Assembly: GCF_003386095.1 (NCBI RefSeq)
Contig: NZ_QREG01000013.1
Coordinates: 42,501 to 106,500 of the forward strand
Length of the DNA stretch: 64,000 nucleotides
Source of the DNA: Marinoscillum furvescens DSM 4134
Lineage (GTDB): Bacteria; Bacteroidota; Bacteroidia; Cytophagales; Cyclobacteriaceae
Direction: 5' to 3'
Part shown: piece after piece, positions 9,576-16,884 of the stretch
How the letters are laid out: every line of letters starts with the position of its first letter
Numbering within the stretch: position 1 is the stretch's first letter
The notes under the pieces: model-generated
Seen by the model: only the letters and a program-made list of their open reading frames with translations
Database searches by the model: none
Told to the model about the DNA's origin: nothing
Made by a program: the position numbers and the translations under genes

Positions 9576-10910
9576 TTATATCGTTATTTCTAATGCAACT
9601 GAAGTGCCCCGCTTGGTCTTGCTGTCCAGCAGGAGTGAGGAGTTGAGTGCTTGGGCTCGTGCTCGCATCATACCAAGTCCTTGGCCATGTGGTACGTTAT
9701 CTTCCTCAAACCCATTTCCATCATCTTCGATCGAAAGCAGAATACAACTGCCTTTTTTGTACAGCTGCACACATATTGCTGAGGCATTGGCATGCTTCAA
9801 GCTGTTATCCAGAGCTTCTTTGCATATTTTATACAGCGAAGTAGCCTGGAAATAAGGTAGATTAAGTTGTTGGCAGTTGGTATTAAATTCAATGCTAACT
9901 CCACTCTGACGTGTCAGACTTTCTGCAAGTTCGGTCAGCGTATCTATTATACCGAAATCACTCAATGTCTTAGGTGCAATTCGAGTACTTGCGGTGCGTG
10001 CCTGGTCTATGCCATTTCTTAAGGCATCCAAACCTGATTTAAACACCTGGTTGTCTGATGGCATTTGGTTTTTTACAGCTTCAAAAGCATAAAGAGCTGC
10101 TGTCAGCTGCTGCTGTACACCCTCTTGCATCGCGTGAGCTACTTCATAGTTGGTTAGGTCTTCTGATTCTAAAGCACCTTTTAATGAAGCCGAGGTTTGC
10201 TGAAGATCAGCTGTAATATCTGTGATCACCCCCTCGCAGTACACCACATCATTTTCGCGTACAAAATGAGATGATTCATGAAGCCATTTTTGTTCGTGAT
10301 TACGTGTGGTGATTTTGTACTGAATGGTATAGGGAGTGAGTGATTGCGCGGCTTTGTTCATTTTATTGGCTATCTCTCTTTGATCCTGTACAGAGGCCAG
10401 GTCATGTAGTTTCATTTTACCATAGGGAGCAAAATCTTTTCGTTGATAACCAGTAAGGGTATTTATCTGGTCGCTAATAAACTCGTATCCGCCCCGAGGG
10501 GGCTGTCTAAACCTGAAAATCACAGCCGGTAGTCCTGAAACTAAGGCTTGAATCATTTTGTAATTGTACAGGTAGGGCTCTCTTGAGACAGGAGTAATGG
10601 ATAAGGCTTGCTGGGAAAGCGAAGTAGCTACTAGTTCTGCAAGGACAATTTCTTCTTCCTTGTGGGCGATGAGTGTGATGACATATCGCTTGTTATTGAT
10701 GATGATGTGCTCTTTTCCAGCGCTATCAAGGTCAATGCCTGGAAAGATCAGGTTGAAATTTTTGCCGGTAAGTTCACCAAATAGCACCTGAGATGGTGGA
10801 CTTGTGGCAAGTATTTCCCCATCATTGTTGATCAATAAAAGGTTTCCGGAAGTATGCTCGATGTATTGTTTGAACAGTCCAAATTTCCGGTTGGGAATAT
10901 AAGAATGCAT
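9576..10910 (-). CDS. PAS-domain sensor histidine kinase (HisKA_3/NarX type), phospho-acceptor His missing
   Basis: 444 residues with no membrane segment. Residues ~10-95 look like a first PAS-type region; ~120-235 form a PAS_3-type domain (FRFRQPPRGG ... EFISDQIN ... YCEGVITDIT). The dimerisation region at about 250-310 is of the NarX/HisKA_3 kind (VAHAMQEGVQQQL at 257-269). The HATPase has an N box (EALDNSLKHA, about 365-374), a G1 box (DDGNGF) and a G2 box (GQGLGMM). In the usual motif (R-E-L-H-D-E-L-G-Q-Q-L) the position of the phosphorylated His is taken here by Q262; the only nearby His is H259. The likely partner is the NarL-type regulator 2.4 kb upstream. It may act as a phosphatase, use H259, or be a non-kinase sensor. 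Confidence 0.8.
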   Translation of the reverse strand: MHSYIPNRKFGLFKQYIEHTSGNLLLINNDGEILATSPPSQVLFGELTGKNFNLIFPGIDLDSAGKEHIIINNKRYVITLIAHKEEEIVLAELVATSLSQQALSITPVSREPYLYNYKMIQALVSGLPAVIFRFRQPPRGGYEFISDQINTLTGYQRKDFAPYGKMKLHDLASVQDQREIANKMNKAAQSLTPYTIQYKITTRNHEQKWLHESSHFVRENDVVYCEGVITDITADLQQTSASLKGALESEDLTNYEVAHAMQEGVQQQLTAALYAFEAVKNQMPSDNQVFKSGLDALRNGIDQARTASTRIAPKTLSDFGIIDTLTELAESLTRQSGVSIEFNTNCQQLNLPYFQATSLYKICKEALDNSLKHANASAICVQLYKKGSCILLSIEDDGNGFEEDNVPHGQGLGMMRARAQALNSSLLLDSKTKRGTSVALEITI

Positions 10911-11019
10911 AGGCGGGTTTTTCTTTATAGCACATGGTTGGTCTTGCCTGGTTGATTCGGTTGCTTTGGACTGGTTGTAAGGGTTAAAGTACGCTATTAT
11001 TTATTAGATTTTCAAGTGG

Positions 11020-11580
11020 TTAGCTTTGAATCATCCGTATTTGTAGATGAATGTCGTGTGGGGCCACTTCATTTCCTCCAAAATATGGGAACAACATGTA
11101 GTAAAGACCTTTAGAACAATTTGCTGACCGCTCTATGCTGATTTTGGTTTGATGGTTGAGCTGAAAATCGTACGTGTTTGAGGTCATTGTAAGGCGAAAT
11201 GTATTAACCGTGTTTAACGCCACAGTGCCGATAGGCTCGATGATACGGTTGCCATTGGTATAGCAATACGCCATGATTTGAAGCTCATTGTCTACCCACC
11301 TCCACCCAAACCGGGCGCTATTTTTATGATGATGAGAATTGCAATCCGAAAACCCTAGAAGCTTGTGTGTGTCCCACTGGTTTTCTTTGGTGAGTGCTTG
11401 ATACTTGGCCGTTTCATCAAATATCACATCGAAGTAGAGCGTGTTGGATTGGAGCAGTTGGATGGTTTTTTTGCTGTAGTGGTGACCCTTTTTTATAGTA
11501 AAAACCTCGAAGGTGGGTTCCCATGCTGGCTCACAACCTACTGCTATTAGGATCAAAGTCAAGTAAAATAGTCGGGACAT
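11020..11580 (-). CDS. Hypothetical lipoprotein
   Basis: About 186 residues starting at the ATG at 11580 (MSRLFYLTLILIAVGC, lipobox Cys 16). An earlier in-frame TTG at 11592 directly follows the stop of the upstream gene and would only lengthen the signal sequence. The mature part contains a CNSHHHKNSARFGWRW stretch and several Cys (in AYCYTNG and SANCSKG) and otherwise looks beta-rich. I do not recognise the family. It follows the 131-residue gene by 12 bp and is presumably in its operon. Confidence 0.7.
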   Translation of the reverse strand: MSRLFYLTLILIAVGCEPAWEPTFEVFTIKKGHHYSKKTIQLLQSNTLYFDVIFDETAKYQALTKENQWDTHKLLGFSDCNSHHHKNSARFGWRWVDNELQIMAYCYTNGNRIIEPIGTVALNTVNTFRLTMTSNTYDFQLNHQTKISIERSANCSKGLYYMLFPYFGGNEVAPHDIHLQIRMIQS

Positions 11581-11592
11581 TGATGGCTGCAA

Positions 11593-11988
11593 TCAATAAG
11601 TATGCAGGTTGATGTTTAGGCCATAGGGGTCAGAGTAGTTGTTTTCTATCGATTCAAAATTGGTGGATTTCGTAAACCAGCTAACCAGGATTTTGCGTCC
11701 TTGTAGGTCATAGCCTTGAAACATTTCGAAAACACTGGTCAACAAATCAGCTATTTCTCCTGGGATCTTCTTTAAATATAGGAAGCACTTGATGCTTTCT
11801 TTGCGGCTTAGATGGTGCCTTACAATTTCTAAAACGGGTGTGAGGTGATGGACGGAAAGATTTGAGGTGTCGCGGATAATGAGTACATCCTGCTCCTGAT
11901 GGTATTCCACCATTTTGGGGCGATTGGCTCGGGAGTTTTGAGGCTGTACTTTGGCGGTTGGCAGGTTAATTAGGCTAATACTTTCCAT
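11593..11988 (-). CDS. Small protein, possibly DUF1987/SiaC-like (STAS-type fold)
   Basis: 131 residues, no signal peptide. From about residue 28 the order of elements resembles the SiaC/DUF1987 regulatory phosphoproteins: a strand (QDVLIIRDTS), a helix (HLTPVLEIVRHHLSR), a central strand (SIKCFLYLKKI), a long helix and a strand ending KILVSWF. SiaC proteins are phosphorylated on a Ser/Thr after the central strand (usual motif YFNTSSSK); that site is absent here (KKIPGEIADLL). The link to SiaC is tentative. It sits between two small envelope proteins and a lipoprotein in a cluster that also holds a kinase and a response regulator. Confidence 0.5.
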   Translation of the reverse strand: MESISLINLPTAKVQPQNSRANRPKMVEYHQEQDVLIIRDTSNLSVHHLTPVLEIVRHHLSRKESIKCFLYLKKIPGEIADLLTSVFEMFQGYDLQGRKILVSWFTKSTNFESIENNYSDPYGLNINLHTY

Positions 11989-12001
11989 CGGTTCTTAAGT
12001 T

Positions 12002-12502
12002 TTATTGTGAGTTTGTCGTATTTATTGCTAGAAAAGATCCTCCGCGGTTTCCAGGGTTGAGATGAAATCTAATGCTCGCCATGAATGTGGGTCTCAGTGA
12101 ACGCGTACCTACGCCTGCACCCAGACTGATGTTTCGTAGAGGTTTTACATTCGCTAGTATACTTGGAGTGATAGAGAAGTTTTCACCATTTGACACGCCA
12201 GTTCGTACATTCAGTTTGAGGGAGGCAATTCCCTTATTCAGCAATGGGTAAGCGAAATATGCTCCAATGAAGTTCATTTCGCTGGTCAAAGGTCTGCCTG
12301 CTTCTGCTTGTAACTCTACGGTAGACTGCTGGAAGAATCCACCTACTTCTATTTGTGTTTGGTTAAACTCGTAGCCAACAGCGGTACCTACCTTAGGGCT
12401 TACGTGTGTACGCTCTATATAAGTAGTGGCTTGAAAGCCTTGTGCCTGGATGTAAGTACTCGCTATCATCATTAGTGCAAAAAGTGATATAACAGTTTTC
12501 AT
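12002..12502 (-). CDS. Small outer-membrane beta-barrel protein, unknown function
   Basis: 166 residues with a signal peptide (LFALMMIASTYIQA, then Q). The rest consists of alternating hydrophobic strands with Gly turns (VGTAVGYEF, QIEVGGFF, FIGAYFAYPL, ISLGAGVGT, FMASIRFHL), consistent with a small eight-stranded barrel. It resembles in size and layout the protein encoded at 12730-13197 (same position of signal, YPL/YPF-GA region and terminal strands), so the two may be diverged paralogues. Followed after 13 bp by the SiaC-like gene. Confidence 0.7.
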   Translation of the reverse strand: MKTVISLFALMMIASTYIQAQGFQATTYIERTHVSPKVGTAVGYEFNQTQIEVGGFFQQSTVELQAEAGRPLTSEMNFIGAYFAYPLLNKGIASLKLNVRTGVSNGENFSITPSILANVKPLRNISLGAGVGTRSLRPTFMASIRFHLNPGNRGGSFLAINTTNSQ

Positions 12503-12542
12503 GGGTGGGTGGGAATAGTTAAAAATAAATCTTGATTGTGAT

Positions 12543-12727
12543 GTAAAATTGGACCAATAAGCCTTCTGATATAAGCGTAAAATGCTTAATCGAAAATTTA
12601 GGTTTTAAGCGTAAAATCGGCGTATAATCTCCGTAGGGTAGTCTTTTAGGTAAAAGCACCTATTTTTAGAGGCTCACATTAGGCGTTCTGAGTAGGTGAT
12701 TTACTTAGTGCTTTTACTTAGTTTACC
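12543..12727. promoter_or_regulatory. Operator-like cluster of GTAAAA motifs and an inverted repeat
   Basis: GTAAAAT occurs at 12543, 12577 and 12611, exactly 34 bp apart; the last two are part of a 12-bp direct repeat TAAGCGTAAAAT (12572-12583 and 12606-12617). Further along, GTAAAAGCAC (12650-12659) and GTGCTTTTAC (12708-12717) form a perfect 10-bp inverted repeat with a 48-nt spacer, and TTTACC follows at 12722. The cluster fills the gap between the two small barrel genes and would lie upstream of the 12002-12502 gene. Which protein binds is not known; the neighbouring NarL-type regulator is a candidate. Confidence 0.5.
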
Positions 12728-12729
12728 TT

Positions 12730-13197
12730 TTAGAAGACTCTCGCAGTGATTTTACCTCCTATGGCTGCTTCTCTGGATCGCAGTGCGGCTGTCACACCCA
12801 GAGCAAATACGTCTGTAAGGGTTAGTCGGGTTTCTATTTCTGGAGATACAATAAGGAACTGATTGTTGACAATTCCAGATTTTAGGTGTGCGAGTATTTG
12901 TATGTCTCCTTGAGTGGCTATTGGTGCCATGATCGATGCTCCATAAAATGGATAGTTGGTTGGGGAGGTTTCTAAGGAGAAATGATTGGAAGATTGTACG
13001 AATACCCCTACTCCGAACCCTGAAGAGGACTTGGTAGCTACTTGATAGCCGGACTGCATACCCATCACTGTTTGCTGACCAATGGCGGATATTTCAAGTT
13101 TTTGCGCTGTTAGTGGTGACGCTCCTAGGGTGAGCAGCAGTAATAAAGTAAAAAATGTAAGCGTTCGAGACCGAACGGATGTTTGTTTGTTGTACAT
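12730..13197 (-). CDS. Small outer-membrane beta-barrel protein, unknown function
   Basis: About 155 residues from the ATG at 13197 (MYNKQTSVRSRTLTFF). The signal peptide core is FFTLLLLLTLGASPLTA, cleaved before Q. An upstream in-frame start at 13248 would add 17 residues before the signal and is less likely. The mature protein is beta-rich with Gly-containing strands (FGVGVFVQSS, YPFYGASIMAPI, FALGVTAALRS) and ends in ITARVF, an outer-membrane-type terminal Phe. It is probably related to the next gene downstream. Its upstream region contains TTTTAC twice (13282, 13304) and TTAGGTAAATTACTTAA (13325-13341), similar to motifs in the next gap. Confidence 0.7.
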   Translation of the reverse strand: MYNKQTSVRSRTLTFFTLLLLLTLGASPLTAQKLEISAIGQQTVMGMQSGYQVATKSSSGFGVGVFVQSSNHFSLETSPTNYPFYGASIMAPIATQGDIQILAHLKSGIVNNQFLIVSPEIETRLTLTDVFALGVTAALRSREAAIGGKITARVF

Positions 13198-13355
13198 GAA
13201 TTTGAGTTGTTGGGAACAACGCAAAACTCTGCTGTACGTGATGCGCATGTAAGTGCGATAAGCCTATTTTCTCAAGATAGGTTTTACCGTTAAAATATTC
13301 TCCTTTTACACCTAGGAGATTGGCTTAGGTAAATTACTTAACAGATTGTTTCTAC

Positions 13356-14003
13356 TCAAGTGATGTCGTGTTCCAGTGCGTACACCACTAGTCCTGCTAT
13401 ATTTTTGCAGCCAGTTTTTTCCAGTAAGTTTCGCTTATGAGCATCTACAGTTCGCACGCTTATAAACAGTGCGTCGGCTATTTCTTGATTGGAGTGTTCT
13501 TTGACAATGAGTTTGAGGACTTCCTTTTCCCGGTTGGTGAGTGGAGTTTCGAGTGTCAGCCTTTGTGTAGGTTTCTTTTTGCCTGACATGCTGTCCATGA
13601 TGATCTTGGTCACCTCACCGGAGTAGTAATTTTCACCGTTGAGGATCGTTTCTATCGCTTTGAAAATCTCACTTCGGTTGGAGTTTTTTAGGATATACCC
13701 ATTGACACCTGCAGACAGCATGTGTTTGATGTGCTGATTTTCACCCATCATGGTGAGGGCCATGATTTTTTGTTCAGGTTTCGCCTGTCTCAGGTTCTGA
13801 GTGAAAGTAATCCCATCCATCTCTGGCATGCTGATATCTGTAATTACCAGATCAAAATCCTTTGATTCCAGTATTTCCAGTGCTTGTTTGCCATTTTCAG
13901 CTTCTGCAGCCACGTCATATTCTTCGCTATCTTCAAAATACAGTTTTAGCCCATCTCGAATGATCTTGTGATCATCTACCAGCATAATTGTTTTTGCAGC
14001 CAT
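13356..14003 (-). CDS. NarL/FixJ-family response regulator
   Basis: 215 residues from the ATG at 14003 (MAAKTIMLVDDHK); an upstream ATG at 14030 would add nine residues. The receiver domain has the acidic pair DD near the start, phospho-acceptor D56 (VITDISMPEMDG), the T/S position in ALTMMGE and K in YILKNSNR. The C-terminal LuxR-type helix-turn-helix runs from about 150 (LTNREKEVLKLI ... NQEIADALFISVRTVDAHKRNLL). Regulators of this type usually pair with HisKA_3 kinases, and one lies at 9576-10910. A perfect inverted repeat sits about 95 bp upstream and could be an autoregulatory operator. Confidence 0.93.
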   Translation of the reverse strand: MAAKTIMLVDDHKIIRDGLKLYFEDSEEYDVAAEAENGKQALEILESKDFDLVITDISMPEMDGITFTQNLRQAKPEQKIMALTMMGENQHIKHMLSAGVNGYILKNSNRSEIFKAIETILNGENYYSGEVTKIIMDSMSGKKKPTQRLTLETPLTNREKEVLKLIVKEHSNQEIADALFISVRTVDAHKRNLLEKTGCKNIAGLVVYALEHDIT

Positions 14004-14097
14004 AAGTACTCCTTCAAATTTGTCTGTCAAGTTTAAAAAAAAATCTAAAAAATCAGGCCTTTTTTAGATATTCTAGTGGTTTTTCATGTCCAACGTC

Positions 14098-14131
14098 AAG
14101 TAAACCTCTTTCGAATACTAAAGGTTTACTT
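14098..14131. promoter_or_regulatory. Perfect 10-bp inverted repeat between divergent genes
   Basis: AAGTAAACCT (14098-14107) and AGGTTTACTT (14122-14131), separated by 14 bp, in the gap between the response regulator gene (minus) and the PIG-L gene (plus). The centre-to-centre distance of 24 bp is a little over two helical turns, which would suit a dimeric regulator. It shares GTAAA with the motifs at 12.5-13.3 kb. Confidence 0.55.
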
Positions 14132-14258
14132 TTATCAATCTCGCACAGAATATATTAGTTTGCAAAAATATATGCCTTTTGGTTAGAGCTAGCCATTGGT
14201 ATAAGTTATTCAACTTTTCGTTTGAGAGATCGTAAACCCACAAGTTAGCAGAAATTCT

Positions 14259-16748
14259 ATGGCCAGAAGATCAATTTTTATTGCGCTCACGTTCTTTTTA
14301 ATCAACAGCCTCGCTGCTCAGCAGTCCTACGATTATTCTACCGGTGAGGTATTGCAGCGACTACAGCGACTCAATACACTTGGTTCGGTACTGTATATCG
14401 CAGCACATCCGGATGACGAAAACACCCAGCTGATAGCCTATCTGGCAAATCAAAAACACCTGCGGACTGGATACCTGGCAGCTACGAGGGGAGATGGTGG
14501 GCAAAACCTAATAGGTCCAGAGATCAGAGAGGGCCTTGGTGTCATCCGTACTCAAGAACTACTGGAAGCTCGAAAAATAGATGGCGGAGAGCAGTTTTTT
14601 AGCCGAGCCAATGATTTTGGGTATTCCAAAAACCCTGACGAGACCTTTAATAAATGGGATAAGGACAAGGTGTTGGCTGATTTTGTGTGGGCTATACGGA
14701 AGTTTAAGCCTGACGTGCTCATCACCAGGTTTAGTAGGGTGCCAGGCGTCACACACGGTCATCACACTGCCTCTGCCGTACTGGCAATGGAAGCTTTTGA
14801 GCTTAGTGGCGATGCTACGGCCTTCCCTGAACAACTACGGTATGTAGACCCGTGGCAGCCAAAACGCGTTTTCTACAACATTGGTCTTTGGTCATACCGA
14901 AGAAGCGGAAAGGTGTTTGACCCTACGGGCTATGTGAAACTGGACGTTGGGAAATACAATCCTGTGCTGGGTATTTCGTGTACGGAGATAGCTGCAAAAA
15001 GCCGGAGTATGCACAAAAGCCAGGGCTTTGGTGTGTCAGGCATAAGAGGCTCAGAGTATGAGTATTTTGAACAATGGGCAGGTGACAGTACCACTACCTT
15101 GTTTGGTGGGCTGGATATGACCTGGAATAGAGTTCAGGGAGCTGAAGAGGTGGCTTATTTTGTGAATGAAGCAATGGAAAACTATAACCCATTGCAACCT
15201 GCAGATATTTTGGGGTCTCTACTCAAAGCTCGTGAAGCACTACTCAAGCTCCCCGATCAATACTGGAAAGAAGTAAAACTACAGGAGTTGCAGGAATTGA
15301 TGCTGGCGGTGACAGGCACCTATATTAGTATGACCAGTGACAGACAGTCCTATGTGCCTGGTGATAGCCCGGAGACTAATCTGGAGGTGATCAACAGAAG
15401 TAATGCACCCATTCGCTTATCATCTGTGCGGTTTTCTATATCAGACGAGCGATTTATTTATAGACTCAATCTGGATGAAAATACCAAAACGCAGTTTAGT
15501 TATAACCTGACTTTGCCGAAAAATACCGCTCTGTCCAACCCATATTGGTTAAATAAGCCCGGTACAGACGGTATGTATCGTGTAGACAAGCAGTTGCTCA
15601 GAGGGCTTCCTCAAAACCCTCCGGCTATCAGTGCCACGATCACCCTGACTATAGACGGACAGTTTATAGACGTAGAGGTGCCGGTCAATTATCAATATAC
15701 AGACCCGGTGAAAGGGGAGGTTAACCTTCCATTGGTGGTGAGTCCCCCGGTGATGGTCAATTTGGATGACCAGGCGTTGATATTTGGAAATGGCAGCAGT
15801 CAGAAAGTACCTGTAAAAATCATTGCAGGTCAAGAGGGCGTGAAGGGCGATGTACGCCTGGCTGTAGAGGAGGGATGGTCTTACCAACCAGAACGGTTTA
15901 CGTTTGATCTGGAGCGCGTTCATGAAGAGGTTGTGTTTGAGTTTGAGCTTACGCCTCCAGCAGGTGCATCCGTAGCACAGGTGCGTGCAGAAGCCTTAGT
16001 AGATTCTCGCACTTACAGGCAAGGACGTCAGGTGATTGCCTATGATCACATTCCTCAGCAGACACTTTTTCCAGAAGCAGAAACGCGTGCCGTAAAACTT
16101 GACCTCAAGCGTGGAGGTCAGAGAATTGGTTATATCATGGGAGCGGGTGATGCTGTACCCAATAGTTTAGAGCAGATTGGTTACGAAGTACAACTGCTGG
16201 CCAAAGATGATGTGGTACAAAGCCAGTTGGCCACATTCGATGCAGTCATAGTGGGTATTAGAGCATTCAACACATTGTCATGGCTGAGCTATAAAAACAA
16301 TGAGTTGTTTGAGTATGCCAAATCTGGTGGAACGGTAATCGTCCAGTATAACACGAGTCATCGCCTGGTTACCGAGCAAGTAGCACCACTAGCACTCAAG
16401 CTGTCTAGAGACCGGGTTACTGTGGAGGAAGCACCAGTAGAGTTTTTGGCCCCCAAGCATGACGTGCTCAACTCCCCCAATAAGATTACTGCTGCTGATT
16501 TTGACGGATGGGTCCAAGAGCGTGGACTCTATTTTCCATCTGAATGGCACAAAGATTTTACTCCAATACTGGGGATGAGTGATCCCGGTGAGGAGCAGAC
16601 TAAAGGTAGCCTGCTTGTGGCTAAATATGGAAGGGGCTACTATTGCTACACCGGGATCTCCTTTTTTAGAGAGCTTCCGGCTGGAGTGCCGGGTGCCTAT
16701 AAGTTGTTGGTTAATATGATTTCACTTGGAAATAAACAAACGCCCTAA
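14259..16748 (+). CDS. Secreted PIG-L family deacetylase, long form
   Basis: 829 residues. A signal peptide (FIALTFFLINSLAA, then QQ) precedes a PIG-L/LmbE domain at about 40-270 with the zinc/catalytic motif AHPDDE at 49-54 and a second metal-site region HGHH at 166-169. These enzymes remove acetyl groups from N-acetylglucosamine-type sugars. The remaining ~550 residues are beta-rich (probable Ig/galactose-binding-like modules) and end with a Rossmann-like region (FDAVIVGIRAFNTLSWLSY) reminiscent of a ThuA/glutamine-amidotransferase-like fold; that last point is uncertain. It is followed after 1 bp by the 44-residue membrane peptide and then the symporter, suggesting one operon for release and uptake of a sugar derivative. 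Confidence 0.85.
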   Translation: MARRSIFIALTFFLINSLAAQQSYDYSTGEVLQRLQRLNTLGSVLYIAAHPDDENTQLIAYLANQKHLRTGYLAATRGDGGQNLIGPEIREGLGVIRTQELLEARKIDGGEQFFSRANDFGYSKNPDETFNKWDKDKVLADFVWAIRKFKPDVLITRFSRVPGVTHGHHTASAVLAMEAFELSGDATAFPEQLRYVDPWQPKRVFYNIGLWSYRRSGKVFDPTGYVKLDVGKYNPVLGISCTEIAAKSRSMHKSQGFGVSGIRGSEYEYFEQWAGDSTTTLFGGLDMTWNRVQGAEEVAYFVNEAMENYNPLQPADILGSLLKAREALLKLPDQYWKEVKLQELQELMLAVTGTYISMTSDRQSYVPGDSPETNLEVINRSNAPIRLSSVRFSISDERFIYRLNLDENTKTQFSYNLTLPKNTALSNPYWLNKPGTDGMYRVDKQLLRGLPQNPPAISATITLTIDGQFIDVEVPVNYQYTDPVKGEVNLPLVVSPPVMVNLDDQALIFGNGSSQKVPVKIIAGQEGVKGDVRLAVEEGWSYQPERFTFDLERVHEEVVFEFELTPPAGASVAQVRAEALVDSRTYRQGRQVIAYDHIPQQTLFPEAETRAVKLDLKRGGQRIGYIMGAGDAVPNSLEQIGYEVQLLAKDDVVQSQLATFDAVIVGIRAFNTLSWLSYKNNELFEYAKSGGTVIVQYNTSHRLVTEQVAPLALKLSRDRVTVEEAPVEFLAPKHDVLNSPNKITAADFDGWVQERGLYFPSEWHKDFTPILGMSDPGEEQTKGSLLVAKYGRGYYCYTGISFFRELPAGVPGAYKLLVNMISLGNKQTP

Positions 16749-16749
16749 A

Positions 16750-16884
16750 ATGAAGCAAGCAAACGAGGGCCGGGAGCTTGACACCCCGCCATATTTCAAA
16801 AGTTGGAAGACGATTTATCTACTTGTTATTGGAAATTTAGTGGCCCTCGTGGCTCTGATGTACCTCTTTACTCTCGCTTATTGA
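16750..16884 (+). CDS. 44-residue single-pass membrane peptide coupled to the symporter
   Basis: ATG at 16750, one base after the PIG-L stop; TGA at 16882-16884 overlaps the symporter ATG by one base (TGATG). The peptide is MKQANEGRELDTPPYFKSW followed by KTIYLLVIGNLVALVALMYL and FTLAY: a charged N-terminus, a Trp/Lys boundary and one ~22-residue hydrophobic helix. The start-stop spacing on both sides and the membrane segment argue for a real gene. It could be a small accessory subunit of the sodium:solute symporter. I do not recognise a named family. Confidence 0.8.
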   Translation: MKQANEGRELDTPPYFKSWKTIYLLVIGNLVALVALMYLFTLAY

